DNA of 64,000 bases, from contig OY282456.1 in assembly GCA_958296225.1 (NCBI GenBank), positions 620,001 through 684,000 of the forward strand, written 5' to 3'. The notes beneath the pieces are model-generated. The model had not been told where the DNA came from. It made no database searches and saw nothing but the letters and a program-made list of their open reading frames with translations. The DNA comes from an uncultured Dehalococcoidia bacterium (lineage in GTDB: Bacteria > Chloroflexota > Dehalococcoidia > Lucifugimonadales > UBA3495). How positions within the stretch are numbered: the first letter of the stretch is position 1; each line of letters opens with the position of its first letter. A program made the position numbers and the translations under genes. Shown here one piece after another: positions 1 through 8,034 of the stretch.

Positions 1-1
1 G

Positions 2-409
2 CCCAAGCTGGGCCTGCAGCCCCTGGCCAACACCATCCGCTATATGGGCCAGGACCTGATGAACCCGCCCACGGTGGAAGGCTGGCACACCGGCGCCGAG
101 TGGATTGACTCCGGCACCCTGGTGGAGCGCATCAACTTTGCCGCCGACCAGGTGGGCAACACCAGCCTGCCCGGCGTCCGCGACATCGTGTCCCGCCTGG
201 GCAGCGAGGAAGTCGCCGGCGCCGAGGGCATCGTTGACCGCTGCCTGGAGATGGTGGGCGCCTACGAGCTGGCCCCGGAGACCCGCGACCAGCTGGTCGC
301 CTACGCCAGCAACGCCGGCTCCGCAGTCCCCGGTTCGCCCGAATACTCTGAGGCCATCGCCCAGACCCTGCAGCTTATCGTGAGCACGCAGGAGTACCAG
401 TTCGCATAA
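2..409 (+). CDS. DUF1800 family protein, C-terminal part (cut by window start)
   Basis: The reading frame is open from the first bases of the window, so only the last 135 residues are present. They align along their whole length with the C-terminus of the complete DUF1800 protein at 46415-47815: both share PxVEGWHTGxEWI, a RINF motif, and end in a TxEYQF signature. DUF1800 proteins are a large family of unknown biochemical role, usually encoded just upstream of a DUF1501 protein, as happens here at 1168. The family call is seen in the sequence; function is unknown. The gene ends just before a strong hairpin, so it probably has its own termination point ahead of the small membrane gene. Confidence 0.9.
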   Translation, partial: PKLGLQPLANTIRYMGQDLMNPPTVEGWHTGAEWIDSGTLVERINFAADQVGNTSLPGVRDIVSRLGSEEVAGAEGIVDRCLEMVGAYELAPETRDQLVAYASNAGSAVPGSPEYSEAIAQTLQLIVSTQEYQFA

Positions 410-418
410 GCGACTGCC

Positions 419-448
419 GGTTGCCGGCGGTGTCCACCGCCGGCAACC
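419..448 (+). terminator. Hairpin after DUF1800 gene
   Basis: A perfect 13-bp inverted repeat with a 4-nt loop starts 10 nt after the DUF1800 stop codon. No long T tract follows, so this could be a weak intrinsic terminator or an mRNA 3'-end stabiliser. Confidence 0.6.
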
Positions 449-489
449 ATCCCTGATGCCTAAGAGACATCGCTATTGAGGATGAGCCA

Positions 490-879
490 GTGCAAGGCCG
501 TCGCATCGGGATACCTAACATCCCAGCCAGAGCAGTGCCGTGGTATCTCGCCGCTTTCACCACCATCACCATCTATCTGACCGTGACCAACACGCTCTTC
601 GTAGTGGCTAGTGAAAAGGTTGTTGGATGGCAGGCGATTCAGTACGTCGCCACCGGCGAACTGCTGAAAGCAGGCGGCGTAGCCCTCATCACATCGCCCA
701 TCATAGTGGAGGTAGGCAGAATGGTTCTAGCAGAAATTTGGACGGAACGACGGCTGCGCAGAGCCCGTGCGGAAGTCCATCGTCTCTGGGACGAATGGCT
801 GCAACGTCGTATGGAAGCCGAGGCCAGGGGAGAGCCGTTTGACGAACCTCCACCATCCCAGGCAGATGGACGCCGATAA
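490..879 (+). CDS. Small membrane protein with charged GEPFDEP tail
   Basis: A 129-residue protein starting at GTG. Residues about 15-40 form a hydrophobic segment, and a second weaker hydrophobic stretch lies near residues 60-75. The C-terminal third is a highly charged, Arg/Glu-rich probable helix that ends with GEPFDEPPP. I recognise no family. The tail is repeated in the broken gene that follows and again in the unrelated-looking membrane protein at 6187-6855, so it may be a shared sorting or interaction element. The gene sits inside the DUF1800-DUF1501-NHL cassette, a position that is empty in the second copy of that cassette. Start choice is uncertain because no strong Shine-Dalgarno is visible. 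Confidence 0.55.
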   Translation: MQGRRIGIPNIPARAVPWYLAAFTTITIYLTVTNTLFVVASEKVVGWQAIQYVATGELLKAGGVALITSPIIVEVGRMVLAEIWTERRLRRARAEVHRLWDEWLQRRMEAEARGEPFDEPPPSQADGRR

Positions 880-1080
880 CCGGACGCTTGACGTTGAACG
901 CATTCAACGAAACCACACATCGCCCATCATAGTGAAGGTAGGCAGAATGGTTCTTGCCGAAATCTGGACTGAGTGGCGGCTTCGCAAAGCCGGAGAAAGA
1001 GTTCACCGGCGTTGGGAAGAATGGAACCAACGCCGGTCGGAAGCCGAGGCCAAAGGCGAACCCTTCACTGAACCGCCGCC
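691..1080 (+). repeat. Imperfect direct duplication of the membrane-gene tail
   Basis: Bases 691-854 and 917-1080 align without gaps at a 226-base offset. The match is strongest over the first 36 bases, which are almost identical, and continues through the codons for the charged tail. The duplication copied the 3' half of the small membrane gene. Confidence 0.8.
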
Positions 1081-1102
1081 GCGTCTGAACAACCGAAAAT
1101 AA
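866..1102 (+). pseudogene. Truncated duplicate of the small membrane protein tail
   Basis: This frame encodes the second copy of the charged tail (ending GEPFTEPPP) but lacks the N-terminal membrane segment. An ATG at 947 would give a 52-residue soluble peptide with the duplicated MVLAEIWTE start; an ATG at 866 would give 78 residues, the first part unrelated to the parent gene. No convincing ribosome binding site precedes either. It is most simply a 3' partial duplication, although a short product cannot be excluded. It ends 65 bases before the DUF1501 gene. Confidence 0.5.
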
Positions 1103-1167
1103 TTCGACGCCGGCACAAGCCCGAAACTGCCCCGCCCGCAGCCCACTGAACCACAAGGAGAAACAAA

Positions 1168-2301
1168 ATGACCGCTACCAAGAAAGACCCGGTGCTGGTG
1201 GTGCTCCAGCTGTCCGGCGGCAACGACGCTCTGAATACGTTGGTGCCCCACGGCGATCCCCTGTACTATGACAACCGCCCGTCGGTGCGCGTTCCCGAAG
1301 GCCAGGCGCTGGACCTGGACGGCTACGCCGGCCTCAACCCCAATATGGCCCCCCTGAAGCGGCTGTATGACGAAGGCAAAGTCGCCGTCATCCAGGGCGT
1401 GGGCTATCCCAACCCCAACCGCAGCCACTTCCGCAGCATGGACATCTGGCACACCTGCGAACCTGACAAGCAGGGCACCGAGGGTTGGCTGGGCCGCGCC
1501 ATCCGCGAAATCGACCCCAACAAGGAAAACGTGCTCACCGGCGTGAACTTTGGCCGCGGCCTCCCCCGCGCCCTGGCCGCCCCCGGCGTGCCCGTCGCGT
1601 CCGTGGGCAACCTGGCTACCTACGGCGTGCTCACCGGCATTGAGGCCGACGACCAGCGCACCGAGGCCCTGGACATTTTCTCCAAGATGTACTCGCCGAC
1701 CATTGGCCGCAGCTCGGTGGTGGACTACCTGTCCCAGACCGGCATGGACGCCCTGAAAGGCGCCGACATCCTGAGCGCCGCTCCCGAAATGTACAGCTCC
1801 AGCGTGGAGTACGGCGACGACGTGGTGGCGCAGTATATGAAGAACATCGCCCAGGTGCACCTGGCCGGGTTCGGCACCCGCATCCTGTACACCACCGCGC
1901 CCTACAACAGCTTTGACACCCACGCCGGCGAGTTGGCTGCCCACGCCAAGCTGTGGGCGAACACCTCCAACGCCATCGCCGACTTTATGGACGACCTGCG
2001 GGAGCACGACGCCAGCGACAACGTAACGCTGCTGGTCTTCACCGAGTTTGGCCGCCGCGTGCACGACAACGGCTCCGGCACCGACCACGGCAGCGGCGGC
2101 GTCGCATTCGTCGTCGGCGACAACGTGAAGGGCGGGATGTACGGCGAATATCCTTCGCTGGAGGCGGACAAACTGCTGGAAGGCGACCTGCATTTCAACA
2201 ACGACTTCCGCAGCATCTACACCGACCTGCTGGAAAACTGGATGGGTCTGGATGCCCAGCCGCTGGTGAACGGCGCTTTCGAGAAGTTCAACCTCATCTA
2301 A
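1168..2301 (+). CDS. DUF1501 family protein
   Basis: A 377-residue protein preceded by AAGGAG. It has the family hallmarks: LQLSGGNDALNTLVPH near the N-terminus, RSHFRSMDIWHT near residue 90, and FTEFGRRVHDNGSGTDHG near residue 290, resembling the alkaline-phosphatase-fold metal-binding segments of DUF1501 proteins. No signal peptide or twin-arginine motif is present, unlike many family members. It has the same length as its paralogue at 45173-46306 and aligns throughout. DUF1501 and DUF1800 genes are typically neighbours and may act together, but the reaction is unknown. Confidence 0.93.
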   Translation: MTATKKDPVLVVLQLSGGNDALNTLVPHGDPLYYDNRPSVRVPEGQALDLDGYAGLNPNMAPLKRLYDEGKVAVIQGVGYPNPNRSHFRSMDIWHTCEPDKQGTEGWLGRAIREIDPNKENVLTGVNFGRGLPRALAAPGVPVASVGNLATYGVLTGIEADDQRTEALDIFSKMYSPTIGRSSVVDYLSQTGMDALKGADILSAAPEMYSSSVEYGDDVVAQYMKNIAQVHLAGFGTRILYTTAPYNSFDTHAGELAAHAKLWANTSNAIADFMDDLREHDASDNVTLLVFTEFGRRVHDNGSGTDHGSGGVAFVVGDNVKGGMYGEYPSLEADKLLEGDLHFNNDFRSIYTDLLENWMGLDAQPLVNGAFEKFNLI

Positions 2302-2317
2302 CAGCCCGCGACCGGAA

Positions 2318-2347
2318 CGCCGGGGCGAACCGTCATTCGCCCCGGCG
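2318..2347 (+). terminator. Hairpin between DUF1501 and NHL genes
   Basis: A perfect 12-bp stem with a 6-nt loop lies 16 nt after the DUF1501 stop codon and about 40 nt before the NHL start. It may attenuate read-through into the NHL gene rather than end the operon. Confidence 0.55.
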
Positions 2348-2386
2348 CCGCCCGACCAGTCATCCGTGCCAACGGAGGAATGCTTT

Positions 2387-3460
2387 ATGACCACTACCAT
2401 TGAACGCACGGGAATGCCAACTATTGAGATTTCCCTGCAGTACAGCCACACCATCGGCCGGGCCGAGTTTTCCGGGCCGGGGTTTCGCAATCCCACTGCC
2501 ATGGCCCGGGGCGAGGACGACGTGATGTACGTCGCCAACCGCTCTTATGACTACCGGCCCGACGGCAAGCGCATCACTATGTGCACCGTGGGCGAGGAGT
2601 TCATCAGCGAGTTCGCCAAGGGCGTCTTTGAGCAGGGCGACGGCGAGGCCGTGTCCACCGACGGCGCCATCATCTGGCCCACCGCCATTACCGTAGGCCC
2701 CAACGGCAACGTGTACCTGGCGGACGAGTACCTGAACCGCATCAGCGTTTACACCGCCGACGGCGAATACCTGACCAAATGGGAGCGCCCCGGCGATGGC
2801 GATGGCCAGTGGGACAAGCCCAGCGGCCTCGTTTTCGGCGCCAACGACACCCTCTATCTGGTTGACAGCTCCAACCACCGGGTGCAGATGCTCTCCGCCG
2901 ACGGCGAGTATCTTGGCCAGTGGGGCGAGTTCGGCTCCGGCCCCGGCCAGTTCAATATGCCCTTCGGCATCGAAACCGACTCGGCCGGCAACGTGTACGT
3001 CGCCGACTGGCGCAACGACCGCATCCAGAAGTTCACCGCCGACGGCAGGTTCCTCATGGAGTTTGGCGAGACCGGCGACGGCCCCGGCCAGTTCCACCGC
3101 CCCACCGACGTGGCGGTGGACAACGACGGCGCCATCTACGTCGCCGACTGGAACAACGACCGGATGCAGGCTTTCCACCCGAACGGCGCTTTCGCCGGGA
3201 TGACCTACGGCGAGGGCACCATCTCCACGTGGGGAATCGGCAAGCTGGACGCCAATCCCGAAATGTGGGAAGAGCGCAAGATTGCCCAGGGCATCGCGCG
3301 TGAAAAGCTGTTCTGGGGTCCCATCGCCGTCGAGTGCGACGACCAGGGCCGCATCTTCGTGGTGGAGACGGCCCGCTCCCGGATTCAGGTTTTCAACAAG
3401 CAGACCCCTATTTTCTACGGCGTCAACGAGCGTGTCTCCGGCGGGGGCGGACGCCTGTAG
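2387..3460 (+). CDS. NHL-repeat beta-propeller protein
   Basis: About 357 residues made of NHL repeats, with recurring units such as LxxPxGL...YVAD..N.RIQ.F...G near residues 55-280 (examples: VYLADEYLNRI, NVYVADWRNDRIQ, AIYVADWNNDRMQ). NHL propellers usually bind proteins or ligands, or act as lactonase-like scaffolds. No signal peptide is apparent. I chose ATG at 2387 because a GGAGG sits 8 bases upstream; a GTG at 2366 is the alternative. It closes the DUF1800-DUF1501-NHL cassette and is paralogous to the NHL protein at 44036-45085. Substrate or partner is unknown. Confidence 0.88.
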   Translation: MTTTIERTGMPTIEISLQYSHTIGRAEFSGPGFRNPTAMARGEDDVMYVANRSYDYRPDGKRITMCTVGEEFISEFAKGVFEQGDGEAVSTDGAIIWPTAITVGPNGNVYLADEYLNRISVYTADGEYLTKWERPGDGDGQWDKPSGLVFGANDTLYLVDSSNHRVQMLSADGEYLGQWGEFGSGPGQFNMPFGIETDSAGNVYVADWRNDRIQKFTADGRFLMEFGETGDGPGQFHRPTDVAVDNDGAIYVADWNNDRMQAFHPNGAFAGMTYGEGTISTWGIGKLDANPEMWEERKIAQGIAREKLFWGPIAVECDDQGRIFVVETARSRIQVFNKQTPIFYGVNERVSGGGGRL

Positions 3461-3573
3461 GCCCAGCCCAACCGGGCGCCACGATGCAGGGGTGGGGTTG
3501 CAAACCTGCCCCTGCACTATAGCCCGTATGATATACTGGCAGAGAGCAATCCGCCGGAACAGGACGGCATAAC

Positions 3574-4002
3574 TTGACCACCCAGGAACATCTGGTTGCC
3601 CGCTTGAGGCCACTGGGCATACGACTTACGCCCCAGCGTCTGGCTATCGCCGAGGTGGTGGTCAACTCCGCTGACCATCCCACCGTGCGCGAGATTTTCG
3701 AGCGGGTGCGGGATTTCTTCCCCTACGTTACCCTGGCGACGGTTTATTCCACCCTGGGCCTGCTGCAGCAGGCCGGGATTGTCCGGGAGCTGCCGTTCCC
3801 GAAACAGTCCCGCTATGACGCCAACCTTTCCCCCCACGCCAATCTGGTATGCTTGAGTTGCGGCGCGGTGGTGGACGCCGAGGTGGGGCAGGAAAGCGTC
3901 GCCGAACTGGAACGGGCCATTGCCCAAAGCACCGATTTTCGCATTGCTTCCCAGCGGGTTGACTTTTACGGCTACTGCGAAGGCTGCGCCCGGAACAACT
4001 GA
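3574..4002 (+). CDS. Fur/PerR-family metalloregulator
   Basis: A 142-residue DNA-binding repressor of the ferric uptake regulator superfamily. Residues 1-80 form the winged helix (RLTPQRLAIAEVV, then VTLATVYSTLGLL as recognition helix). The dimerisation half carries two zinc-binding CxxC pairs, CLSC near residue 92 and CEGC near the C-terminus. The usual HHHxxC segment reads HANLVC, so one regulatory-metal histidine is altered; peroxide, iron or zinc sensing cannot be told apart. Translation probably starts at TTG (3574). It is transcribed separately from the NHL gene and sits upstream of the VWA genes, with no evident regulatory target besides possible autoregulation. Confidence 0.9.
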   Translation: MTTQEHLVARLRPLGIRLTPQRLAIAEVVVNSADHPTVREIFERVRDFFPYVTLATVYSTLGLLQQAGIVRELPFPKQSRYDANLSPHANLVCLSCGAVVDAEVGQESVAELERAIAQSTDFRIASQRVDFYGYCEGCARNN

Positions 4003-4034
4003 CCGGGACGCCGGCACGGACAGGCGGGATAACA

Positions 4035-5168
4035 ATGACCACGTACTACATCAGCTATGGCGATCCGCAAGGCCGGTCGTTCTGGCGGCCCTTGTTGCTC
4101 ATCCTGCTCATTATCCTGGCGCTGGCGGTGCTGGCCGCCATTGCCTACGTCATCTACGAACTGGCGTCGGGGGATGACAGCCCCGATACGGCCTCTGCGG
4201 CGGGCGCGGCGGTTCCGCTCGTGGAGGCACTGCCTCCTCTTTATACAGACGACACCAATGCCACCTTTCTGGTTGATACCAGTAAAAGCATTTCGGAAGG
4301 CGGAAGTCTGCCGGCGGTCAAAGAGGCCCTGCTGGCCGTGGCGCTCCCTTACGTACCTGGCAATGACGGTCGGGCTGCGAGAGACAGCCGGGTAGCGCTG
4401 GTGCCATTTACCAAGCTTACGGGTTCGTTGCCGGAACTGACCCCATTAGAACCGGAGAAAGCGCCGGAAGCAGCTACTCAGTGGCTCAGTCAAGTGCGGG
4501 ATTTGAAAACAACCGACCGCCCCGCGTATATCTACGACGCGGTGGCTGCGGCCCACGGCCAGCTTGTTCATCTCAACGACCCCGACCGCGATAACGTAAT
4601 AGTGCTGTTGACCGATGGCGCCGATGGCGGCCTCGGAGTGGTTGACCCTACCCGGCTGGCGCCTTGCTCTGTGGACATTCCAACGGAGCCCGGCGAGGTG
4701 TGCAGCCCGGTGCTTGACAAAATCTCCGTTGACCCCGCCAAACTGGTGCCTTGCCCGCCGGAAGTCGCGGCTTCGCCAGGGGAGGTATGCAACCCGGTAC
4801 CCGTGGGCGTAGCTGGTGAGACCATCATTGCCTACGAGCCGGTTAATCCCGCCGACTTGAAGCCTTGCCCGTCCCAGTTGGGAGGCCCAGACAATGCCTG
4901 CTACGATGTTGTCATTGACTACGAGAAGGTAGATCCGGCAAGATTGAAATCTTGCCCGCCGGGATTTGCTGAACCGGGCAAAGCGTGTATGGACGTCCAG
5001 AGTGACCTTACCCGGGAGGGACTGATAGCTCTGCTGGCAAACAGCAAGGTGCCTAATCTAAAGGTGCATATCATTGGGCTGGGCGCAAGCGCCGACCGGG
5101 AATCGCTCGAATTGCTGGCCACGGCCGGCAAGGGCGTGTACATACCGGCGAAGGCGTCGGAGCGTTAG
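4035..5168 (+). CDS. Membrane-anchored VWA-domain protein with cysteine-repeat insert
   Basis: A 377-residue protein. Residues 1-16 are cytoplasmic and include YYISYGD; residues about 17-45 form one transmembrane helix; the rest is a von Willebrand factor A domain, presumably extracytoplasmic. The metal-ion-dependent adhesion site DTSKS lies near residue 81 and the LLTDGADGG strand near residue 195. Immediately after that strand, residues about 203-323 are an insertion of four degenerate repeats of the form VDPxxLxPCP...PGxxCxxV, each with two cysteines. The fold resumes with LKVHIIGLGAS. VWA domains mediate protein binding; the insert may be disulphide-bonded. Its neighbour at 5216 is a broken paralogue. 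Confidence 0.88.
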   Translation: MTTYYISYGDPQGRSFWRPLLLILLIILALAVLAAIAYVIYELASGDDSPDTASAAGAAVPLVEALPPLYTDDTNATFLVDTSKSISEGGSLPAVKEALLAVALPYVPGNDGRAARDSRVALVPFTKLTGSLPELTPLEPEKAPEAATQWLSQVRDLKTTDRPAYIYDAVAAAHGQLVHLNDPDRDNVIVLLTDGADGGLGVVDPTRLAPCSVDIPTEPGEVCSPVLDKISVDPAKLVPCPPEVAASPGEVCNPVPVGVAGETIIAYEPVNPADLKPCPSQLGGPDNACYDVVIDYEKVDPARLKSCPPGFAEPGKACMDVQSDLTREGLIALLANSKVPNLKVHIIGLGASADRESLELLATAGKGVYIPAKASER

Positions 5169-5178
5169 CGCAGGACAT

Positions 5179-5206
5179 CCGCCGGGCGTTGTGAACCGCC
5201 CGGCGG
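5179..5206 (+). terminator. Hairpin after VWA gene
   Basis: A perfect 10-bp stem with an 8-nt loop begins 10 nt after the VWA stop codon, followed by GTGTTG. It is a likely but weak intrinsic terminator before the paralogous pseudogene. Confidence 0.55.
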
Positions 5207-5215
5207 TGTTGCTCT

Positions 5216-6103
5216 ATGGTCGCCTATTACATCAGCTACGGCGACGAGCCGCCCCGCCGTTTTCCCTGGCGCATCCTGCTGGCCATCTTTGCCGCCCTGT
5301 CGCTAATCGGAATCGTCATCGCCGTCCGGTGGCGGTGGCCGTCCGATGGTGAGGAGAGTCTTGCCGCTAACCGCCCCGACGCCGTGCCTTTCGCCGCCGC
5401 CGTACCAGCGGTTTTCGCCCCGACACCAACACCCTGTACGTGGTTGACGTCAGCGGCAGCATCGCCGAAGGCGGGCATCTGGAGACCGTGAAACTTGCCT
5501 TGTCCACACTGGCCCTTGAGGATGCCGCGGTTGGCAGCGGCGCGATGGCGGAAAACAGCCGCGCGTCGCTGATGACTTTCGGCGGCGACGCGGAACCGGA
5601 AACCATCGTTGCGCGGGCGGCGTCGCGTGACCGGGCAGCGCAAGGGCAATGGCTAATCCGAGTCAATGCCTTGGCGGCCGTCGCAACCGGCTCGTTCATC
5701 TACGATGCCGTCAATTCCGCCTATCAGGGTGTGTTGTCAACGGACAGCGACGGACGGGAAAACGCCATCGTAGTGCTGTCCGACGGCATTGACGGTATGG
5801 TGGGAGAGTGCCGGCCGGCCCGTGCCGACGAAACTACGGAGTACTGCATCGGCGACAGTGGCGACCCGGTGCTTTGCGCCAACCTGCCGGAAGCGCGCCG
5901 GAGCAGCGACCTCGGACGGATTTGCGAGGCCGTCCCCAGCAAAACCGACCCGTATGTATGCCCTCCTGGGACAACTGGCCCGCAGCGCGGAGCAGGACGG
6001 CCTGAAAGTCCACACCATCGGGTACGGCTCGCCCGATTCGCACCGGTGGCTCGAGCGGGCCGCGGCAGCTACGGACGGGCAGTATATTTACGCAGGACGG
6101 TAA
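5216..6103 (+). pseudogene. Frameshifted paralogue of the VWA membrane protein
   Basis: Three segments in two frames rebuild one protein like that at 4035. Frame 2 from ATG 5216 gives the N-terminal YYISYGD motif and the transmembrane helix. Frame 1 from about 5413 gives the adhesion site DVSGSIAEGG, VVLSDGIDGM and a cysteine-bearing insert. Frame 2 resumes near 5950 with the last strand-helix segment (LKVHTIGYGS...GQYIYAGR). The first shift falls at or next to a TTTT run at 5412-5415. The two shifts compensate each other. Either this is a decaying duplicate or the consensus has two indel errors; an internal start at 5440 would give a soluble, C-terminally scrambled protein. Confidence 0.75.
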
Positions 6104-6186
6104 CGGTTGCCGGCGACTAATCCGCCGTAACGAGTTCGGGCCGCACCGGCACGGCGGCGCCGCAGGACAAAAGGAGCTGCCACTCA

Positions 6187-6855
6187 ATGGGCCTGAACCT
6201 GCTGCTGGCAGCCGGCTCCGCCATCGCCGCCGCGCTGCGGTTCATCGGCGGCATCCTCTACCAGCCGGACACGGAAGAGCGAACATCCGTCTGGAGCGTC
6301 CGCCGGCGGGATGCGCAGCTCTTTTTTACGATGACTTTCGTATTCTGGACACTGGCGGCCGCCTTGCTGGCCTATGTCCAGTACGGCCCGGATGCGCCGG
6401 AAATACTATACCGGATGGCGCCGCCACTGCCCCCCGGAGCAACCCCAACCGTTTATAATCTGGTAGAGCGGTTCGGCGGAATCGTTATCGGCCTTGCCGC
6501 CGCCGCAATGCTGCTGACTCCAACCTTGACCGTCTCCGGGAGGTGCCTGATGGGTATTGCCAGATTCATCAACGAAAAGCTGCTCGTGCCGCGCGTCAAC
6601 AAGATGGTTGAATCCCACCTCAACAGAAGGTTGGCTGAAGCCCGCGCCGAGTCCATCGCCGAAACCCAGGCCATAGTGCATAACCAAATCCGCGACGAAG
6701 GACGCGCCGAAGGCCATGCTGTGGGACACGCCGTAGCTAGCGCCGAAGCAAACCGCCGGTGGCGACAGTGGCTGGAGCGCCATGACGCCGCGCTGGCCCG
6801 GGGCGAGCCTTTCGACGAACCTGCGCCGGACCAGGCCGGGCCGCCGCGCCGCTGA
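6187..6855 (+). CDS. Two-helix membrane protein with charged GEPFDEP tail
   Basis: A 222-residue protein preceded by AAGGAG. There are hydrophobic segments near residues 5-20, 43-62 and 95-115, then a long Glu/Arg/Ala-rich helical region (EARAESIAETQ...) and a C-terminus reading RGEPFDEPAP. The last 35 residues resemble the tails of the proteins at 490-879 and 866-1102. I do not recognise a family. Its 3' end overlaps one possible start of recF and the spacing to the recF start used here is 7 bases, so it is probably co-transcribed with recF and the sirtuin gene. Confidence 0.7.
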   Translation: MGLNLLLAAGSAIAAALRFIGGILYQPDTEERTSVWSVRRRDAQLFFTMTFVFWTLAAALLAYVQYGPDAPEILYRMAPPLPPGATPTVYNLVERFGGIVIGLAAAAMLLTPTLTVSGRCLMGIARFINEKLLVPRVNKMVESHLNRRLAEARAESIAETQAIVHNQIRDEGRAEGHAVGHAVASAEANRRWRQWLERHDAALARGEPFDEPAPDQAGPPRR

Positions 6856-6862
6856 ACCGCAG

Positions 6863-8026
6863 TTGGCCTACCTGTCCCGACTTACCCTCGCCAACTACCG
6901 CAATTTCCGGGAAGCGGACATTGCGCTGCCCCCCGGCGTGTCCGTGTTTTACGGCGCCAACGCCCAGGGGAAAACCGCCCTGCTGGAGGCCGCTTACACC
7001 CTGGCGCTGGGCCGTTCCTTCCGCGCCGAGCGCGAGCGGGAGGTGGTTCACTTTGACGCTGCCCGCAATGGCCAGGCCGCCTACGTGACCGGCGTTGCCG
7101 ACGGCGACGGGCAAACCGTTACCGTGGCCGTTGGCTACCAGCCCACGACCACGGCGGCGGACACGCCGGCCTCCGCTCTGCCGCCGGTAGCCAAGCGGAT
7201 ACGGGTCAACCGCCAGCCCACCACCGCGGCCGGACTGGTGGGGCGCATCGGCGCTACCCTGTTCTCCGTGGACGACCTGGATTTAGTCCTCGGTTCGCCA
7301 TCCCACCGCCGGCGCTATCTGGACGTTCTAATCTGCCAGGCGCAGCGGCCCTACCTCAACGCTTTGCAGCGGTATCAGGCCGCTTTGCGCCAGCGCAACG
7401 GCCTGCTGCGCCGCCGCCGCGAGGGTCATATTGAACCCGAGGAACTGGCCTATTGGGACGACCAACTGGTGCAGTCGGGAGCGGCGATTGCCCTGACTCG
7501 CGCCGCCGTCATTGGCCGGCTGTCGGGTTTGGCGCACTGCCATCATTGCGAACTGGCCGGGCCCGGCCATACGCTGACTCTGCAATACCGCCCCAGCGTA
7601 CCGCCCCAGGACTCGGCGGCGGCGGCCGAGGCGACTTTCCGGCAGCTGCTGCGGCAAAACGCCGCCCGCGAGCAGGCCACCGCTACCACCGCCGTCGGCC
7701 CGCACCGCGACGATTTCGCCATCTTCGCCAACGGCCTGGATGCCAACGCCTTCGCCTCCCGCGGCCAGGCCCGCACCGTCGCCCTCGCCCTGCGCCTGGC
7801 CGAAGCCGACTACCTGGCCCAGGCCCGCAATGACGACCCCATTATCCTGCTGGACGACGTACTCTCCGAAATGGACGCCCAGCGCCGGGAACGGGTCTTG
7901 CAGAAAGCCGCCGGCTACCGGCAAACGCTGCTTACCACCACCGACGCCGAATTAGTCCGCGCCAGCCTGGGCGAAGGGGCGGCCTATTTCCGCGTATCCG
8001 ACGGCGCCGCGTGGCGCGAAACGTGA
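6863..8026 (+). CDS. recF: DNA replication and repair protein RecF
   Basis: About 387 residues. RecF is an SMC-like ATPase that binds gapped DNA and helps RecO and RecR load RecA. Visible features: the RLTLANYRNF start typical of RecF, Walker A GANAQGKT near residue 30, the SVDDLDLVLGSPSHRRRYLD segment near residue 135, an ABC signature-like FASRGQARTVALALRL near residue 300, and Walker B PIILLDDVLSEMD near residue 325. I chose TTG 6863 because it gives the normal family N-terminus; an in-frame ATG at 6782 would add 27 residues overlapping the upstream gene. dnaA, dnaN and gyrB, the common neighbours, are absent. Confidence 0.93.
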   Translation: MAYLSRLTLANYRNFREADIALPPGVSVFYGANAQGKTALLEAAYTLALGRSFRAEREREVVHFDAARNGQAAYVTGVADGDGQTVTVAVGYQPTTTAADTPASALPPVAKRIRVNRQPTTAAGLVGRIGATLFSVDDLDLVLGSPSHRRRYLDVLICQAQRPYLNALQRYQAALRQRNGLLRRRREGHIEPEELAYWDDQLVQSGAAIALTRAAVIGRLSGLAHCHHCELAGPGHTLTLQYRPSVPPQDSAAAAEATFRQLLRQNAAREQATATTAVGPHRDDFAIFANGLDANAFASRGQARTVALALRLAEADYLAQARNDDPIILLDDVLSEMDAQRRERVLQKAAGYRQTLLTTTDAELVRASLGEGAAYFRVSDGAAWRET

Positions 8027-8034
8027 ACCGCTTG

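Noticed and set aside
1003..2538. A 511-codon minus-strand frame opposite the DUF1501 gene
   Set aside because: It is a composition shadow: Val/Ala/Gly-rich, no domain, and it lies antisense to a well-supported family member.
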